Shown: in pieces, positions 1 through 7,517 of the stretch
Layout of the letters: each line of letters opens with the position of its first letter
How positions within the stretch are numbered: the stretch's first letter is position 1
NCBI GenBank assembly: GCA_900768425.1
Contig: CAAGCR010000088.1
Span: 1 to 19,730, forward strand
Direction of reading: 5' to 3'
Source of the DNA: Clostridia bacterium
GTDB lineage: Bacteria > Bacillota > Clostridia > Christensenellales > UBA1242
DNA length: 19,730 bases
Notes under the pieces: generated by a model
What the model saw: only the letters and a program-made list of their open reading frames with translations
Told to the model about the DNA's origin: nothing
Databases searched by the model: none
Translations under genes and position numbers: made by a program

Positions 1-1
1 C

Positions 2-811
2 GGTTATGATGGCACAGAAGAAATCAAAATTTATGAAAAAGATGGCATAAATATGACTTTAAAACTTTTGACCGCTCTTGGTTTACAAGATAGATATTTT
101 GGACAAATGGCAGAAGTTGATTTTGTGTTTAAAAACGATTATACAAACAACTATCCAAAGGTTGTACATATGTTATTTGACCATGGTTTCTTAACTGCAA
201 ATGTTATGAACACAGTTGCTAAAAAAACCGAAGGTTTGCAAAGCAAAATTGCCGGTAAAGATTTTTACTTTACCAGCCACTATAACAAGTTATTTGTTGA
301 AAAAACTGCCGTACTTGACTCTAATTCTGGCACGACAATGGTTAAAAAACCTTGCTACTTTGTATCGGTTGGCGGTTATAGAGATTTTCCTAACAGACTT
401 ACATCTAATCGTAACACAGCACCTAGTAGCACAAACAATGCAATTTTAAGAGTATTTGTTGCACAAAACCCAGATAGAAATAACATAAGGGGCAATAACT
501 ATTTAGGTGAACCACAATACAAGGTTTGTCAAGAACTAATCAATTTTGGAACATCTGCTTCACAACATATAGATTATGAACTAAGCGAAGAAATTGTAAG
601 ATTAAACGAACAAAATACACTAAACAAAAATGCATTAATTGAATTAATCAAGCAAAAAGTTGATGAAATTAACAAACAAAATACAGAGATAATTTTAGAT
701 AAATTCTATGGTGAGCAAGAAGCGAAAGCAAAGAAAAATGCGAACAAAAAACGTGCAAAACCGGTTGTTGAAAAAGTTATTATTGATGAAAAAGATGGAG
801 GTAAAGAATAA
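2..811 (+). CDS. Unrecognised protein, 5' end outside the window
   Basis: The reading frame is open to the left edge. The first in-frame ATG is at 53, but at least 17 sense codons precede it and no Shine-Dalgarno sequence sits in front of it, so the true start is probably outside the window and this is a C-terminal fragment of at least 269 residues. I do not recognise the family. The visible part is hydrophilic and rich in Asn, with no membrane segment. It ends in a Lys/Ala-rich stretch (KAKKNANKKRAKP) followed by a short acidic tail, which looks like a flexible and possibly nucleic-acid-binding end. Its stop overlaps the start of the zinc-ribbon gene by one base, so the two are very likely translated together. 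Function unknown; the call as a real gene rests on length, codon usage like its neighbours and the coupled partner. Confidence 0.8.
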   Translation, partial: GYDGTEEIKIYEKDGINMTLKLLTALGLQDRYFGQMAEVDFVFKNDYTNNYPKVVHMLFDHGFLTANVMNTVAKKTEGLQSKIAGKDFYFTSHYNKLFVEKTAVLDSNSGTTMVKKPCYFVSVGGYRDFPNRLTSNRNTAPSSTNNAILRVFVAQNPDRNNIRGNNYLGEPQYKVCQELINFGTSASQHIDYELSEEIVRLNEQNTLNKNALIELIKQKVDEINKQNTEIILDKFYGEQEAKAKKNANKKRAKPVVEKVIIDEKDGGKE

Positions 812-1050
812 TGGTAAACGGAATCAAAAATTTATTAGATGGCGATTATTGTCTTTATTGCAATGCAAAAGTTGTTGATGGTTTATATAACTTTTGTCCT
901 AAATGTGGAAATGCTTTAACAATGGACGCAATCAAATTAAAAGAACAACAAGAAAAGAAAATAAAAATTGAACTTTTAGATGAACTTGCTTGTGAAATTG
1001 AAGATACAAATGCTTTAAAAGTTATTTTAGACAAAACACAAAGCATTTAG
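811..1050 (+). CDS. Small zinc-ribbon protein
   Basis: 79-residue protein with two CxxC knuckles (C14/C17 and C29/C32, the second being CPKCG), the usual four-cysteine zinc ribbon. A charged, probably helical C-terminal half (about 40-79, rich in Lys/Glu) follows. The start codon overlaps the stop of the upstream gene (TAATG), and a strong GGAGG lies at 797-801 inside the end of that gene, so translational coupling is likely. Small ribbons like this often bind nucleic acid or a protein partner. The partner here would plausibly be the Lys-rich upstream product, but that is inference from the coupling only. A terminator follows directly, making this the last gene of its operon. Confidence 0.85.
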   Translation: MVNGIKNLLDGDYCLYCNAKVVDGLYNFCPKCGNALTMDAIKLKEQQEKKIKIELLDELACEIEDTNALKVILDKTQSI

Positions 1051-1061
1051 CTAATTTAATC

Positions 1062-1121
1062 AAAAAAATATGTCCTTACTTTAAGCGGGTAAAACCTGTT
1101 TAAAAAAGGGCATATTTTTTT
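1062..1121 (+). terminator. Nested hairpin terminator after the zinc-ribbon gene
   Basis: The outer arms 1062-1075 and 1108-1121 pair over 14 bp with one G-U pair. The 3' arm itself supplies the T-run, and the 5' arm begins with an A-run, so it could work on both strands. The loop holds a second small hairpin (AGCGGGT / ACCTGTT around 1084-1100). Confidence 0.75.
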
Positions 1122-1168
1122 GTCAAATAAATTTAACAAATTTTTTTATAAATTTTGTATAAAACGCT

Positions 1169-1196
1169 TTGATAAATTTTTTTTATTTGTTAATAT
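1169..1196 (+). promoter_or_regulatory. Possible nrdD promoter
   Basis: TTGATA at 1169-1174 and TAATAT at 1191-1196, 16 bp apart, just upstream of the NrdR-like boxes. If used, the transcript would have a leader of about 250 bases. The region is very AT-rich, so other -10 choices exist. Confidence 0.35.
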
Positions 1197-1197
1197 A

Positions 1198-1245
1198 TAT
1201 ACAAATATTGTGGTAAATGAAATTTTAAACCACAATATCTTGTGG
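1198..1245 (+). promoter_or_regulatory. Pair of NrdR-like boxes upstream of nrdD
   Basis: The sequence CCACAATATCTTGTGG (1230-1245) matches the known NrdR consensus (ACACwATATATwGTGT) at most positions and is itself nearly palindromic. A weaker half-matching site (1198-1213, right half ATATTGTGG) begins exactly 32 bp upstream, the roughly three-turn spacing typical of paired NrdR boxes. NrdR is the ATP/dATP-sensing repressor of ribonucleotide reductase genes, so control of nrdD is expected. A 10-bp palindrome TTGCCGGCAA (1246-1255) abuts the second box. Confidence 0.55.
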
Positions 1246-1272
1246 TTGCCGGCAAATATATTGTTTTATGAT

Positions 1273-1408
1273 AAAAGTGTCAATAAGCCTTTATAAGTCA
1301 AGCATTTTAAAGGTTTGTTGTGAGAGAATATAACACAATATATTGGTTTTAATGGGGAGATGTGTAAGCAAATAATTTTGTTATGAGCAAAAATTTGTTG
1401 TCACTTTT
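1273..1408 (+). ncRNA. Candidate structured leader RNA of nrdD
   Basis: By eye, 1273-1287 pairs with 1394-1408 over 15 positions with one T-T mismatch and two G-U pairs, closing about 106 bases. Inside are a helix 1288-1293/1308-1313 directly adjacent to the closing stem, a 7-bp helix 1316-1322/1334-1340, and an unpaired purine-rich stretch containing GGGGAGATGTG. A further helix 1369-1380/1388-1397 (AA bulge) competes with the closing stem for bases 1394-1397, a switch-like arrangement. No known riboswitch class was recognised. In such AT-rich sequence, chance pairing is a real risk. Confidence 0.3.
1333..1348 (+). promoter_or_regulatory. Third NrdR-like box
   Basis: ACACAATATATTGGTT matches the NrdR consensus at 14 of 16 positions. 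It starts 103 bp after the site at 1230, about ten helical turns, so it could join the upstream pair on one face of the DNA or serve a second promoter. It also overlaps one arm of a predicted RNA helix in the leader. Confidence 0.4.
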
Positions 1409-1454
1409 CGGCAAACACTAAAAAGGTACTACATTATTTATAAAGGAGAAATAT

Positions 1455-3629
1455 ATGTTAAAAGTTATTAAAAAAGATGGAACTCAAGAAGATTTTAATG
1501 TTGAAAAAGTCATTGTTGCTATCAAAAAAAGTGCTGCTAGGGCTTTGGTTATTTTGTCTGATTACGAGATTGAAAAAATTAGGGAATATGTAAAAACAAA
1601 GGCCGAACTTATGGCAACTCCCGTTAATGATGGTGAGTTAAAGATAATTGACATTCCAACAATGCACTTTATTGTTGAAAGCGCACTAGATACAATTAAT
1701 TCCGAAGTTGCTAAAAGTTATAGAGATTATCGAAACTATAAACAAGATTTCTATAAGATGATAGATAATGTATATAAAAAAGTGCAATCTATAGATTTTA
1801 TAGGTGACAGAAGCAATGCCAATACCGATAGCACCTTAGTATCTACAAAACGTTGCTTGGGTTGGAATGAATTAAATGGTGAATTCTATAAGAAATTCTT
1901 TTTAAATGGTGAAGAACGTCAAGCAATGAAAGATGGATATATTTATATTCATGACCGCAGTGCAAGATTAGATACATACAACTGTTGTTTATTTGATATT
2001 GCAAATGTGTTTAAAGGTGGCTTTGAACTTGGCAATATTAAATATGCCGAACCAACCACACTTGCAATTTGTTTCAACGTTTTGGGTGATGTTATTATGG
2101 CGGCAGCAAGTCAACAATATGGCGGTTTTACTGTGCCGGAAGTTGATAAAATATTAGAACCTTACGCAATAAAAAGTTATAACAAATATATTAAAGAATA
2201 TGAAGATATTGTCAATGGTTTAAATGGTGTAAACCTATCAAAAGAGGAATTTGCAAAAAAAGCAGATGAGTATGCAACGCATAAGGTAAAACGCGATTTT
2301 GAACAAGGTTTCCAAGCCTTAGAATATAAACTAAACACTGTTGGTTCATCTCGTGGCGACTATCCTTTTGTTACATTCACTTTTGGTTTAGGGCAAGAAA
2401 AATTCCAAAAAATGGCAACAATAGCAATGCTAAAAGTTCGTAAAGGCGGGCAAGGTGCTCCTGGGTTTAAAAAAGCCGTACTTTTCCCTAAACTAGTTTT
2501 CCTATATGATGAAAATATTCATGGAGAAGGCAAACCTTGTGAAGATTTATTCAATGCTGCCATAGACTGCTCATCTAAGGCACAATATCCGGACTATTTA
2601 AGTATGAGTGGCAATGGATATATTGCTTCTATGTACAAAAAATATGGTAAGGTAATTTCTCCTATGGGGTGTCGTGCATTTTTATCTCCTTACTGGGAAC
2701 GCGGTGGTCAAAAGCCTGCCGATGATAATGATGTTCCAGTGTTTGTAGGTCGTTTTAATGGTGGTGCAATAAGCTTAAATTTGCCTATGATTTATATGAA
2801 GGCAAAAACCGAAGGTAAAGATTTTTACGATGTATACAAACATTATCTAGAAATGATAAGACATTTACATATAAAAACTCGTGATTATTTAGCAAAAATT
2901 AAAGCATCTAAGTCGCCACTTGCCTTTATGGAAGGTGGACTATATAAAGGAAATTTAAAACCAGATGAGCCAATTAAACCACTTTTAGATTATGTAACAT
3001 TCAGTTTTGGCTACACAGCACTTAATGAACTTCAAAGATTATATAACGGGAAATCTATTATAGAAGATGGCGAATTTGCTTTGCAAGTTATGAAATATCT
3101 TAACGATTATGTAGCAAAAATTAAAGAAGAGGACCATATTTTGTACGCTATTTATGGCACTCCTGCCGAAAGTTTAATCTCTTTGCAAGTTCAACAATTT
3201 AGAGAAAAATATGGCGTTATTGCGGGTGTTTCTGATAAAGAATACTTTACAAATAGTTTCCATTGTCACGTGGCAGAAGATATTTCTCCTATTGAAAAAC
3301 AAGATTACGAAGAACGTTTCTGGGAACTATCTAATGGCGGAAAAATAACTTACACTCGTTATCCTATTGATTATAATATGGAAGCCTTTAAAACAATCGT
3401 TCGCCGTGGTATGGCAAAGGGATTCTATCAAGGCATCAATATGGAAAAGTGTTATTGTGAAGATTGTGGCTATGAACAACTAGAAATGACTGTTTGTCCA
3501 AAATGTGGCAGTGAAAACATTACACAAGTTGATAGAGTTTGTGGTTATCTAGGTTACTCACGCGTTAATGGTAGAAGTTTTATTAACGAAGGTAAACTAG
3601 CAGAGATTAAAGATAGAAAATCTATGTAA
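1455..3629 (+). CDS. nrdD: Anaerobic ribonucleoside-triphosphate reductase (class III)
   Basis: This is the catalytic subunit of the oxygen-sensitive class III enzyme. It reduces ribonucleoside triphosphates to deoxy forms for DNA synthesis, using a protein glycyl radical. An N-terminal ATP-cone (about 3-95) provides allosteric dATP/ATP control. Thiol residues expected at the active site are seen at C177/C178 (NCC) and C406 (MGCR). A C-terminal zinc site is formed by C668, C671, C681 and C684. The glycyl-radical motif RVCGY is at 694-698, with G697 aligned to G681 of the E. coli enzyme. At 724 residues it is full length for the family. The start is supported by AAAGGAGAA at 1442-1450. The activase gene nrdG follows after a 394-base hairpin-rich gap without a clear terminator, so cotranscription is possible. 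NrdR-like boxes upstream suggest repression when dNTPs are plentiful. Confidence 0.97.
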   Translation: MLKVIKKDGTQEDFNVEKVIVAIKKSAARALVILSDYEIEKIREYVKTKAELMATPVNDGELKIIDIPTMHFIVESALDTINSEVAKSYRDYRNYKQDFYKMIDNVYKKVQSIDFIGDRSNANTDSTLVSTKRCLGWNELNGEFYKKFFLNGEERQAMKDGYIYIHDRSARLDTYNCCLFDIANVFKGGFELGNIKYAEPTTLAICFNVLGDVIMAAASQQYGGFTVPEVDKILEPYAIKSYNKYIKEYEDIVNGLNGVNLSKEEFAKKADEYATHKVKRDFEQGFQALEYKLNTVGSSRGDYPFVTFTFGLGQEKFQKMATIAMLKVRKGGQGAPGFKKAVLFPKLVFLYDENIHGEGKPCEDLFNAAIDCSSKAQYPDYLSMSGNGYIASMYKKYGKVISPMGCRAFLSPYWERGGQKPADDNDVPVFVGRFNGGAISLNLPMIYMKAKTEGKDFYDVYKHYLEMIRHLHIKTRDYLAKIKASKSPLAFMEGGLYKGNLKPDEPIKPLLDYVTFSFGYTALNELQRLYNGKSIIEDGEFALQVMKYLNDYVAKIKEEDHILYAIYGTPAESLISLQVQQFREKYGVIAGVSDKEYFTNSFHCHVAEDISPIEKQDYEERFWELSNGGKITYTRYPIDYNMEAFKTIVRRGMAKGFYQGINMEKCYCEDCGYEQLEMTVCPKCGSENITQVDRVCGYLGYSRVNGRSFINEGKLAEIKDRKSM

Positions 3630-3639
3630 ACTCTTTATA

Positions 3640-3984
3640 GTGAACAAAACACTTTGCGTTTTGCAGTGAACGAGATTATTATAAGTGAACAAACATTAAA
3701 ATGCTTGCAGTGAACGGGCTACGCCCACGGTGAACGAACAACATAGTTGTTCGCGGTGAAGTGCAAACCATTCGGTTTGCAGTTGTTGCTTATGTTGCTT
3801 ACGCAACTTAATGAAAAATGAATACTGATGATTGACAAATTAAGGTTAAATAACAGTGGTGAGCAAGCATAAAAATGTTTGTGGTGAACGAATTGTAAAA
3901 AATTTACTGTGAAGTGCAATCCGCTCAGCTTGCGGTGAATATTATTCAAATGAAAACTTGAATCTATTTTTACGCGGTTGCGTA
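3640..3984 (+). repeat. Hairpin island built from GTGAA-linked units, between nrdD and nrdG
   Basis: The gap between nrdD and nrdG (3630-4023) holds no convincing gene. It contains ten near-identical words, GTGAAC or a one-base variant (GTGAAG, GTGAGC, GTGAAT), at 3640, 3666, 3685, 3710, 3730, 3756, 3859, 3884, 3909 and 3935. Except for one central gap, these are 19-26 bases apart. Many spacers are short perfect hairpins that differ from each other: GGGC-tac-GCCC; CGAACAAC (3735-3742) with GTTGTTCG (3746-3753); TGCAAACC (3762-3769) with GGTTTGCA (3774-3781); GTTGC (3794-3798) with GCAAC (3803-3807). A last hairpin TACGC/GCGTA (3971-3984) lies shortly before nrdG. The words are constant and the palindromes variable, unlike a CRISPR array or a simple microsatellite. 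Function unknown. Confidence 0.75.
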
Positions 3985-4023
3985 TTACTTTAATTATATA
4001 TTTAACATTAAAAAGGAGAAAAT

Positions 4024-4566
4024 ATGAACTATCATAATATTACAAAAACAGATTTAAAAAACGGAGATGGTTTAAGGGTCGTACTTTGGGTTGCTGGATG
4101 TAATCATATGTGCAAAGAATGCCAAAATCCGGAAACTTGGGACGCGTGCGGTGGCTTACATTTTGACGACTCTGCGAAACAGGAAATATTTGCGGAATTA
4201 GATAAAGATTATATTTCCGGAATTACTTTTAGTGGCGGTGACCCATTTTTCCCATCAAATAGAGAGGTTGTTGGTGAATTAATGCAAGAGATACATAAAA
4301 AATATCCAAACAAAACTATTTGGTGTTATACAGGTTATACCTTTGAACAAATACAAGATTTGCCATATTTAAAATATGTTGATGTTTTGGTTGATGGTCC
4401 ATTTATCCCAGCATTAAGAGAATTAAAACTAAAATGGAAGGGCAGTAGCAATCAACGTGTAATTTTAGTAAAGGAAACTTTAAAAACCGGTAAAATTGTT
4501 GTGCGAGATGACAACGATGAACCAAAAGTTCTAAATGAATGGAAATCTTGTTCTTGTGGACAATAA
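4024..4566 (+). CDS. nrdG: Anaerobic ribonucleotide reductase activating protein (radical SAM)
   Basis: This activase uses a [4Fe-4S] cluster and S-adenosylmethionine to place the glycyl radical on NrdD. The radical-SAM cluster motif CxxxCxxC is seen at C26, C30 and C33. It is followed by QNPETWD, typical of NrdG, and by the SAM-contacting FSGGDP segment at 69-74. At 180 residues it is slightly longer than the roughly 155-residue E. coli protein, with a short C-terminal extension ending in CSCGQ. The start follows AAAGGAGAA at 4012-4020. It lies downstream of nrdD in the usual order and is closed by a strong terminator. The only oddity is the hairpin island separating it from nrdD, which could tune the expression ratio of the two subunits (inference). 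Confidence 0.95.
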   Translation: MNYHNITKTDLKNGDGLRVVLWVAGCNHMCKECQNPETWDACGGLHFDDSAKQEIFAELDKDYISGITFSGGDPFFPSNREVVGELMQEIHKKYPNKTIWCYTGYTFEQIQDLPYLKYVDVLVDGPFIPALRELKLKWKGSSNQRVILVKETLKTGKIVVRDDNDEPKVLNEWKSCSCGQ

Positions 4567-4572
4567 ATAATT

Positions 4573-4618
4573 AAAAAAGAGATAAGATGCTTAAATTTTA
4601 ACATTTTATCTCTTTTTT
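4573..4618 (+). terminator. Terminator after nrdG
   Basis: Arms 4573-4589 and 4602-4618 form a 17-bp stem (one G-U pair). The 3' arm ends in a seven-T run and the 5' arm opens with an A-run, so it may stop transcription in both directions. Confidence 0.85.
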
Positions 4619-4865
4619 TATGCTTTTTATTAAAATTTTAAGAAAAAGTATGCTATTTTTAGATTTTGACGTTATTAAAAATAGTATCTTTATTTAGCAT
4701 TTTTTATATTAAAAAACAATACACTATTATCAAGAAAAGGTGAGGTTACAGAATTTTTTAATGTTATTTGGGAGTTATTTCCAAAAAGTAAAAGAGAAAT
4801 CCCCTAACTTTTTTTCGTAACTTTTTCAATTGTTTAAATATTATTTTTTTTCTTAAAATTGATAC
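4619..4865 (+). other. AT-rich intergenic stretch with weak hairpins, no gene
   Basis: No credible reading frame is seen. CTATTTTTA (4653-4661) pairs with TAAAAATAG (4676-4684). An alternative outer pairing, ATGCT (4650-4654) with AGCAT (4696-4700), is followed by a T-run and could be a second weak terminator. Further on, GGG...ATTTC can pair with GAAATCCC around 4770-4804 before another T-run. In sequence this AT-rich, these pairings are suggestive only. Confidence 0.4.
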
Positions 4866-4894
4866 TTGTAATATAAAAAACAATGTGATATAAT
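4866..4894 (+). promoter_or_regulatory. Promoter of the 600-residue orphan gene
   Basis: TTGTAA (4866-4871) and a consensus TATAAT (4889-4894) are 17 bp apart, with an extended -10 TG at 4886-4887. The predicted leader is about 33 bases and contains the ribosome binding site AGAGGTGA (4921-4928). Confidence 0.7.
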
Positions 4895-4933
4895 ATGTTA
4901 GAAAAAAATATCTTATGAATAAGAGGTGATTTT

Positions 4934-6736
4934 ATGATTAAATATGAAGATTTTACACCAGAAACACAAGAAGAAATTTTTGGTCTTATTAAAGACAAAA
5001 TGAGCGCTTTTGATTTATTAACTAAAAATTACAATTCGGCACAAGTTTTAGACATTGATTCTAGCAAGATTGTTTCAAGACTTCAAACTCAATATGTTGC
5101 CTTAGATAGAGATGAAAAAGCTTTAAGAACTTCAGAAGAGTGGTTTCAAAATGAGTTTTATCAACCAAATAGAGTTAATGTTGATGTTGCTCCTGTTATT
5201 AAAGGAAAATACTCATCTTTTGCATTATTAAAAACAAGTGATAATTATAGAACTGATTTCCCTCTTGATGATGATTATGCAACAGATGCTCAAGTATTTA
5301 ATGATAAAACTTTCGCAGATGCATCTTTTGAAATTGAACTTGCAAGATTTAAAGATAAACTAGGACTAGAAATCAAACAAGACAGAATTATTAAAACAAC
5401 CACATATAAACACAACACTGCAATAAAAGCTATTACAAAAATTCAAAATTTCGCATTACATTTGTTAAAAAAGCCTTTAAAAGTTACCGGTTTATTCTCT
5501 GGTAAAATGGCTTTAAAAACTCGTTATTCAAATAACTATTCAATTTCTAACATTGAAAAATTGGCAAAAGTTTATGATACAGTTTTAGGCGTAGCAGTTA
5601 AAAATGAAGCAAAAGGTTATAAAAAGCAATTAGGTAAAAAGGCTAATGAAATTGCTTTTGCATCTCAATTATTTGCTGATGTTTTAATGTCACGTGTTTA
5701 TGATTTAAAAGATGTTAAAAATAATAAACAACTTGAAAAATGTTTCTGGTTGCAATTTGCAAATACTTTAAACCGTTATGGTTTTAGTGCAGAACAATTA
5801 AAACTAATTACCGAAATCGGTACTAAATCGGCAGCAACCGTATGTAAACAATTAGGTTTTAAAACTGATGATATTGTTGCAAGAATGCAAAAACTAGGCT
5901 ATGTTTATAATGTTGTTCCAGCAGATGAATTCCAAGCATTGTTGTGTGTAAGATATAGAGATTATGAAGCATTTAAACAAGAAGGCGAAGAGATAAAAGA
6001 AGAACCTAAACCACAAACGGCAGAAACAGAAGAACCTGTTGATGATGACAATGTATCTTTTAAAGAAGAAGGTACAAAAGTTAGAAAAACAACTGCTGAA
6101 AGAGTAATTGATAAATCAATAGTTAAATATTTAGCAGATCAAAGCACAAAGCTTGCGGAAAAAATCAACCAAGGCAAGTTTAAAGGTAAAAAATTGCAAG
6201 TAGCTATTGAAGAACAAAGATTAACAAATCTTATTTTAAGTTACTATGTTCAAGCAGTTAATGCAAAGCCTATGTCTGTTAAAAATGATAATACTTATAA
6301 TGAAAACGAAATTTCAAAAGCAAAAGTTATTGTTAAAGGCATTTGCTTAAAGAGAGATGAACTTGTAAATGCTGTTATTAATCGTGATAAAGCCGTAGAC
6401 CAAAAAGCTAGCACTTTTGTTAATGCAGTTAGCAAAGAAATGTTTAAACAAAGTGCAAGAGATTACTTTGTTGGAAAAATTAAAGATTGTATTAAATTCT
6501 GTTTGTTTGGAGATTTTAAATCTACAAAGAAAAAATCTAAAACAGAAGAAGAAACAGTTAAACTTTTGGAATCTGGCAAAAGATTGTTAGAAGCAGCTAA
6601 AAAAGAAACAACTGATACACAAAAGACTGATGATGAAACAAAGACCGAAGAACAAAAAGATGATTCAGAAGAAAAACGTACAGATTATGTTCCAAACTTT
6701 GTAGTCGTAGATAACAATGATGATTTTGTAAAATAA
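4934..6736 (+). CDS. Unrecognised 600-residue cytoplasmic protein
   Basis: I do not recognise this family. There is no signal peptide and no clear membrane segment. The layout suggests two folded, probably largely helical parts (about 1-345 and 385-530), joined by an acidic Pro/Glu/Asp linker (about 346-380) and ended by a Lys/Glu/Asp-rich tail (about 530-590). The extreme C terminus (VPNFVVVDNNDDF) is hydrophobic and then acidic, like a short docking peptide. Only three cysteines are scattered through the first part, with no metal motif. The gene stands alone, with its own good promoter (4866-4894), a ribosome binding site at 4921-4928 and a terminator, so it is probably expressed well and independently. 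No catalytic motif is visible; a structural or scaffolding role is conceivable but is only a guess. Confidence 0.9.
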   Translation: MIKYEDFTPETQEEIFGLIKDKMSAFDLLTKNYNSAQVLDIDSSKIVSRLQTQYVALDRDEKALRTSEEWFQNEFYQPNRVNVDVAPVIKGKYSSFALLKTSDNYRTDFPLDDDYATDAQVFNDKTFADASFEIELARFKDKLGLEIKQDRIIKTTTYKHNTAIKAITKIQNFALHLLKKPLKVTGLFSGKMALKTRYSNNYSISNIEKLAKVYDTVLGVAVKNEAKGYKKQLGKKANEIAFASQLFADVLMSRVYDLKDVKNNKQLEKCFWLQFANTLNRYGFSAEQLKLITEIGTKSAATVCKQLGFKTDDIVARMQKLGYVYNVVPADEFQALLCVRYRDYEAFKQEGEEIKEEPKPQTAETEEPVDDDNVSFKEEGTKVRKTTAERVIDKSIVKYLADQSTKLAEKINQGKFKGKKLQVAIEEQRLTNLILSYYVQAVNAKPMSVKNDNTYNENEISKAKVIVKGICLKRDELVNAVINRDKAVDQKASTFVNAVSKEMFKQSARDYFVGKIKDCIKFCLFGDFKSTKKKSKTEEETVKLLESGKRLLEAAKKETTDTQKTDDETKTEEQKDDSEEKRTDYVPNFVVVDNNDDFVK

Positions 6737-6754
6737 TCTAAATTAACTAAAATT

Positions 6755-6788
6755 AAAACCTTGTCATAATAAAAAATGATAAGGTTTT
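6755..6788 (+). terminator. Terminator after the 600-residue orphan gene
   Basis: AAAACCTTGTCAT (6755-6767) pairs with ATGATAAGGTTTT (6776-6788), 13 bp with one G-U pair, followed by T-rich sequence. Confidence 0.8.
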
Positions 6789-6873
6789 TATTTTTTCATA
6801 AAAATTAATTATTATAGCTTTTAGTAAATAGAATAAAGTAGTAAAATATTGACTAACGTGCTAGATTATTTAT

Positions 6874-6901
6874 TTTACATATTATGATAAAATATGATAA
6901 T
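6874..6901 (+). promoter_or_regulatory. Possible promoter of the NfeD-like gene
   Basis: TTTACA (6874-6879) and GATAAT (6896-6901) are 16 bp apart. TTGACT at 6849-6854 with TATTTT at 6871-6876 is an alternative. The AT-rich context leaves the choice open. Confidence 0.4.
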
Positions 6902-6929
6902 ATATATACATAAATGGGGCAAGAGATAA

Positions 6930-7358
6930 ATGTGGGTTTGGATATGGCTTGGAGTTATTGTGGCAAGTATGCTTATTGAATTTGTTACAATGGAAATGGT
7001 AAGTGTTTGGTTTATTTTAGGCTCATTAATTGCTTTAATTATGGCAGGAATAGGTCTAGCACCGGTTTACCAAGTTGTAACGGCAATTATCATATCATTC
7101 ATTTGTCTATTCAGTTTTAGAAAACTTGCTTTAAAACTTTTAAAGAATGATAAACAAACAACAAATATGGAATGTACATTTAGAGAGAAAACAAAACTAT
7201 TAACGCCAATAGGTGAAGATAGTCTAGGTACGGTAAAGGTAAATGATATTGTATACAATGCAAAAACCGAAGATGGTTCTTGTTTAGATGCAGGCAGTGA
7301 GGTTGAACTCATAAGATTAGATGGGAATAAATATATAGTAAAGGTGATTAAAAAATAA
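6930..7358 (+). CDS. NfeD-like membrane protein (short form)
   Basis: 142 residues with three hydrophobic segments at about 3-20, 22-42 and 47-64. These are followed by a soluble C-terminal domain (about 95-140) with the pattern GTVKVND...GSEVELIRLDGNKYIVKV, which fits the five-stranded OB-like fold of NfeD proteins. It lacks the N-terminal ClpP-like protease domain of the long forms. Short NfeD proteins usually work with an SPFH/flotillin-type partner in membrane organisation or quality control. No such partner is next door, so it may be encoded elsewhere. The ribosome binding site is weak (GGGGC...AGAG before the ATG), suggesting modest expression. The gene appears monocistronic and converges on the next gene across a shared terminator. 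Confidence 0.8.
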   Translation: MWVWIWLGVIVASMLIEFVTMEMVSVWFILGSLIALIMAGIGLAPVYQVVTAIIISFICLFSFRKLALKLLKNDKQTTNMECTFREKTKLLTPIGEDSLGTVKVNDIVYNAKTEDGSCLDAGSEVELIRLDGNKYIVKVIKK

Positions 7359-7450
7359 TGTCACCATTTTTAATAGTATTAGCATAACCCGTAAGGTAAA
7401 AATTTGCCACATTTTTTATTAAAATTATTGCAATTTTTGTGTTTTAACTC

Positions 7451-7505
7451 AAAATAAAGCGAACGATTAAAAGTATGTATAACTTTTTAAAGTTCGCTTT
7501 ATTTT
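7451..7505. terminator. Bidirectional terminator between convergent genes
   Basis: AAAATAAAGCGAAC (7451-7464) pairs perfectly with 7492-7505 over 14 bp. A/T-runs on both sides let it serve the NfeD-like gene on + and the orphan gene on -. The 27-base loop is long for a terminator. Confidence 0.75.
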
Positions 7506-7517
7506 TAATTGTCTAAT

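Noticed and set aside
53..811. ATG at 53 as the true start of the first gene
   Set aside because: The frame continues without a stop to the window edge and no ribosome binding site precedes the ATG, so an internal Met is more likely.
1246..1454. Cobalamin riboswitch in the nrdD leader
   Set aside because: None of the conserved B12-box elements could be found, and class III reductase does not use cobalamin.
3640..3940. CRISPR array between nrdD and nrdG
   Set aside because: The recurring word is only 5-7 bases, the spacers are themselves palindromic and unequal, and no cas gene is near.
3719..3949. 76-codon minus-strand frame across the hairpin island
   Set aside because: It is made of the repeat words, has no ribosome binding site or promoter, and its sequence is low-complexity translation of palindromes.
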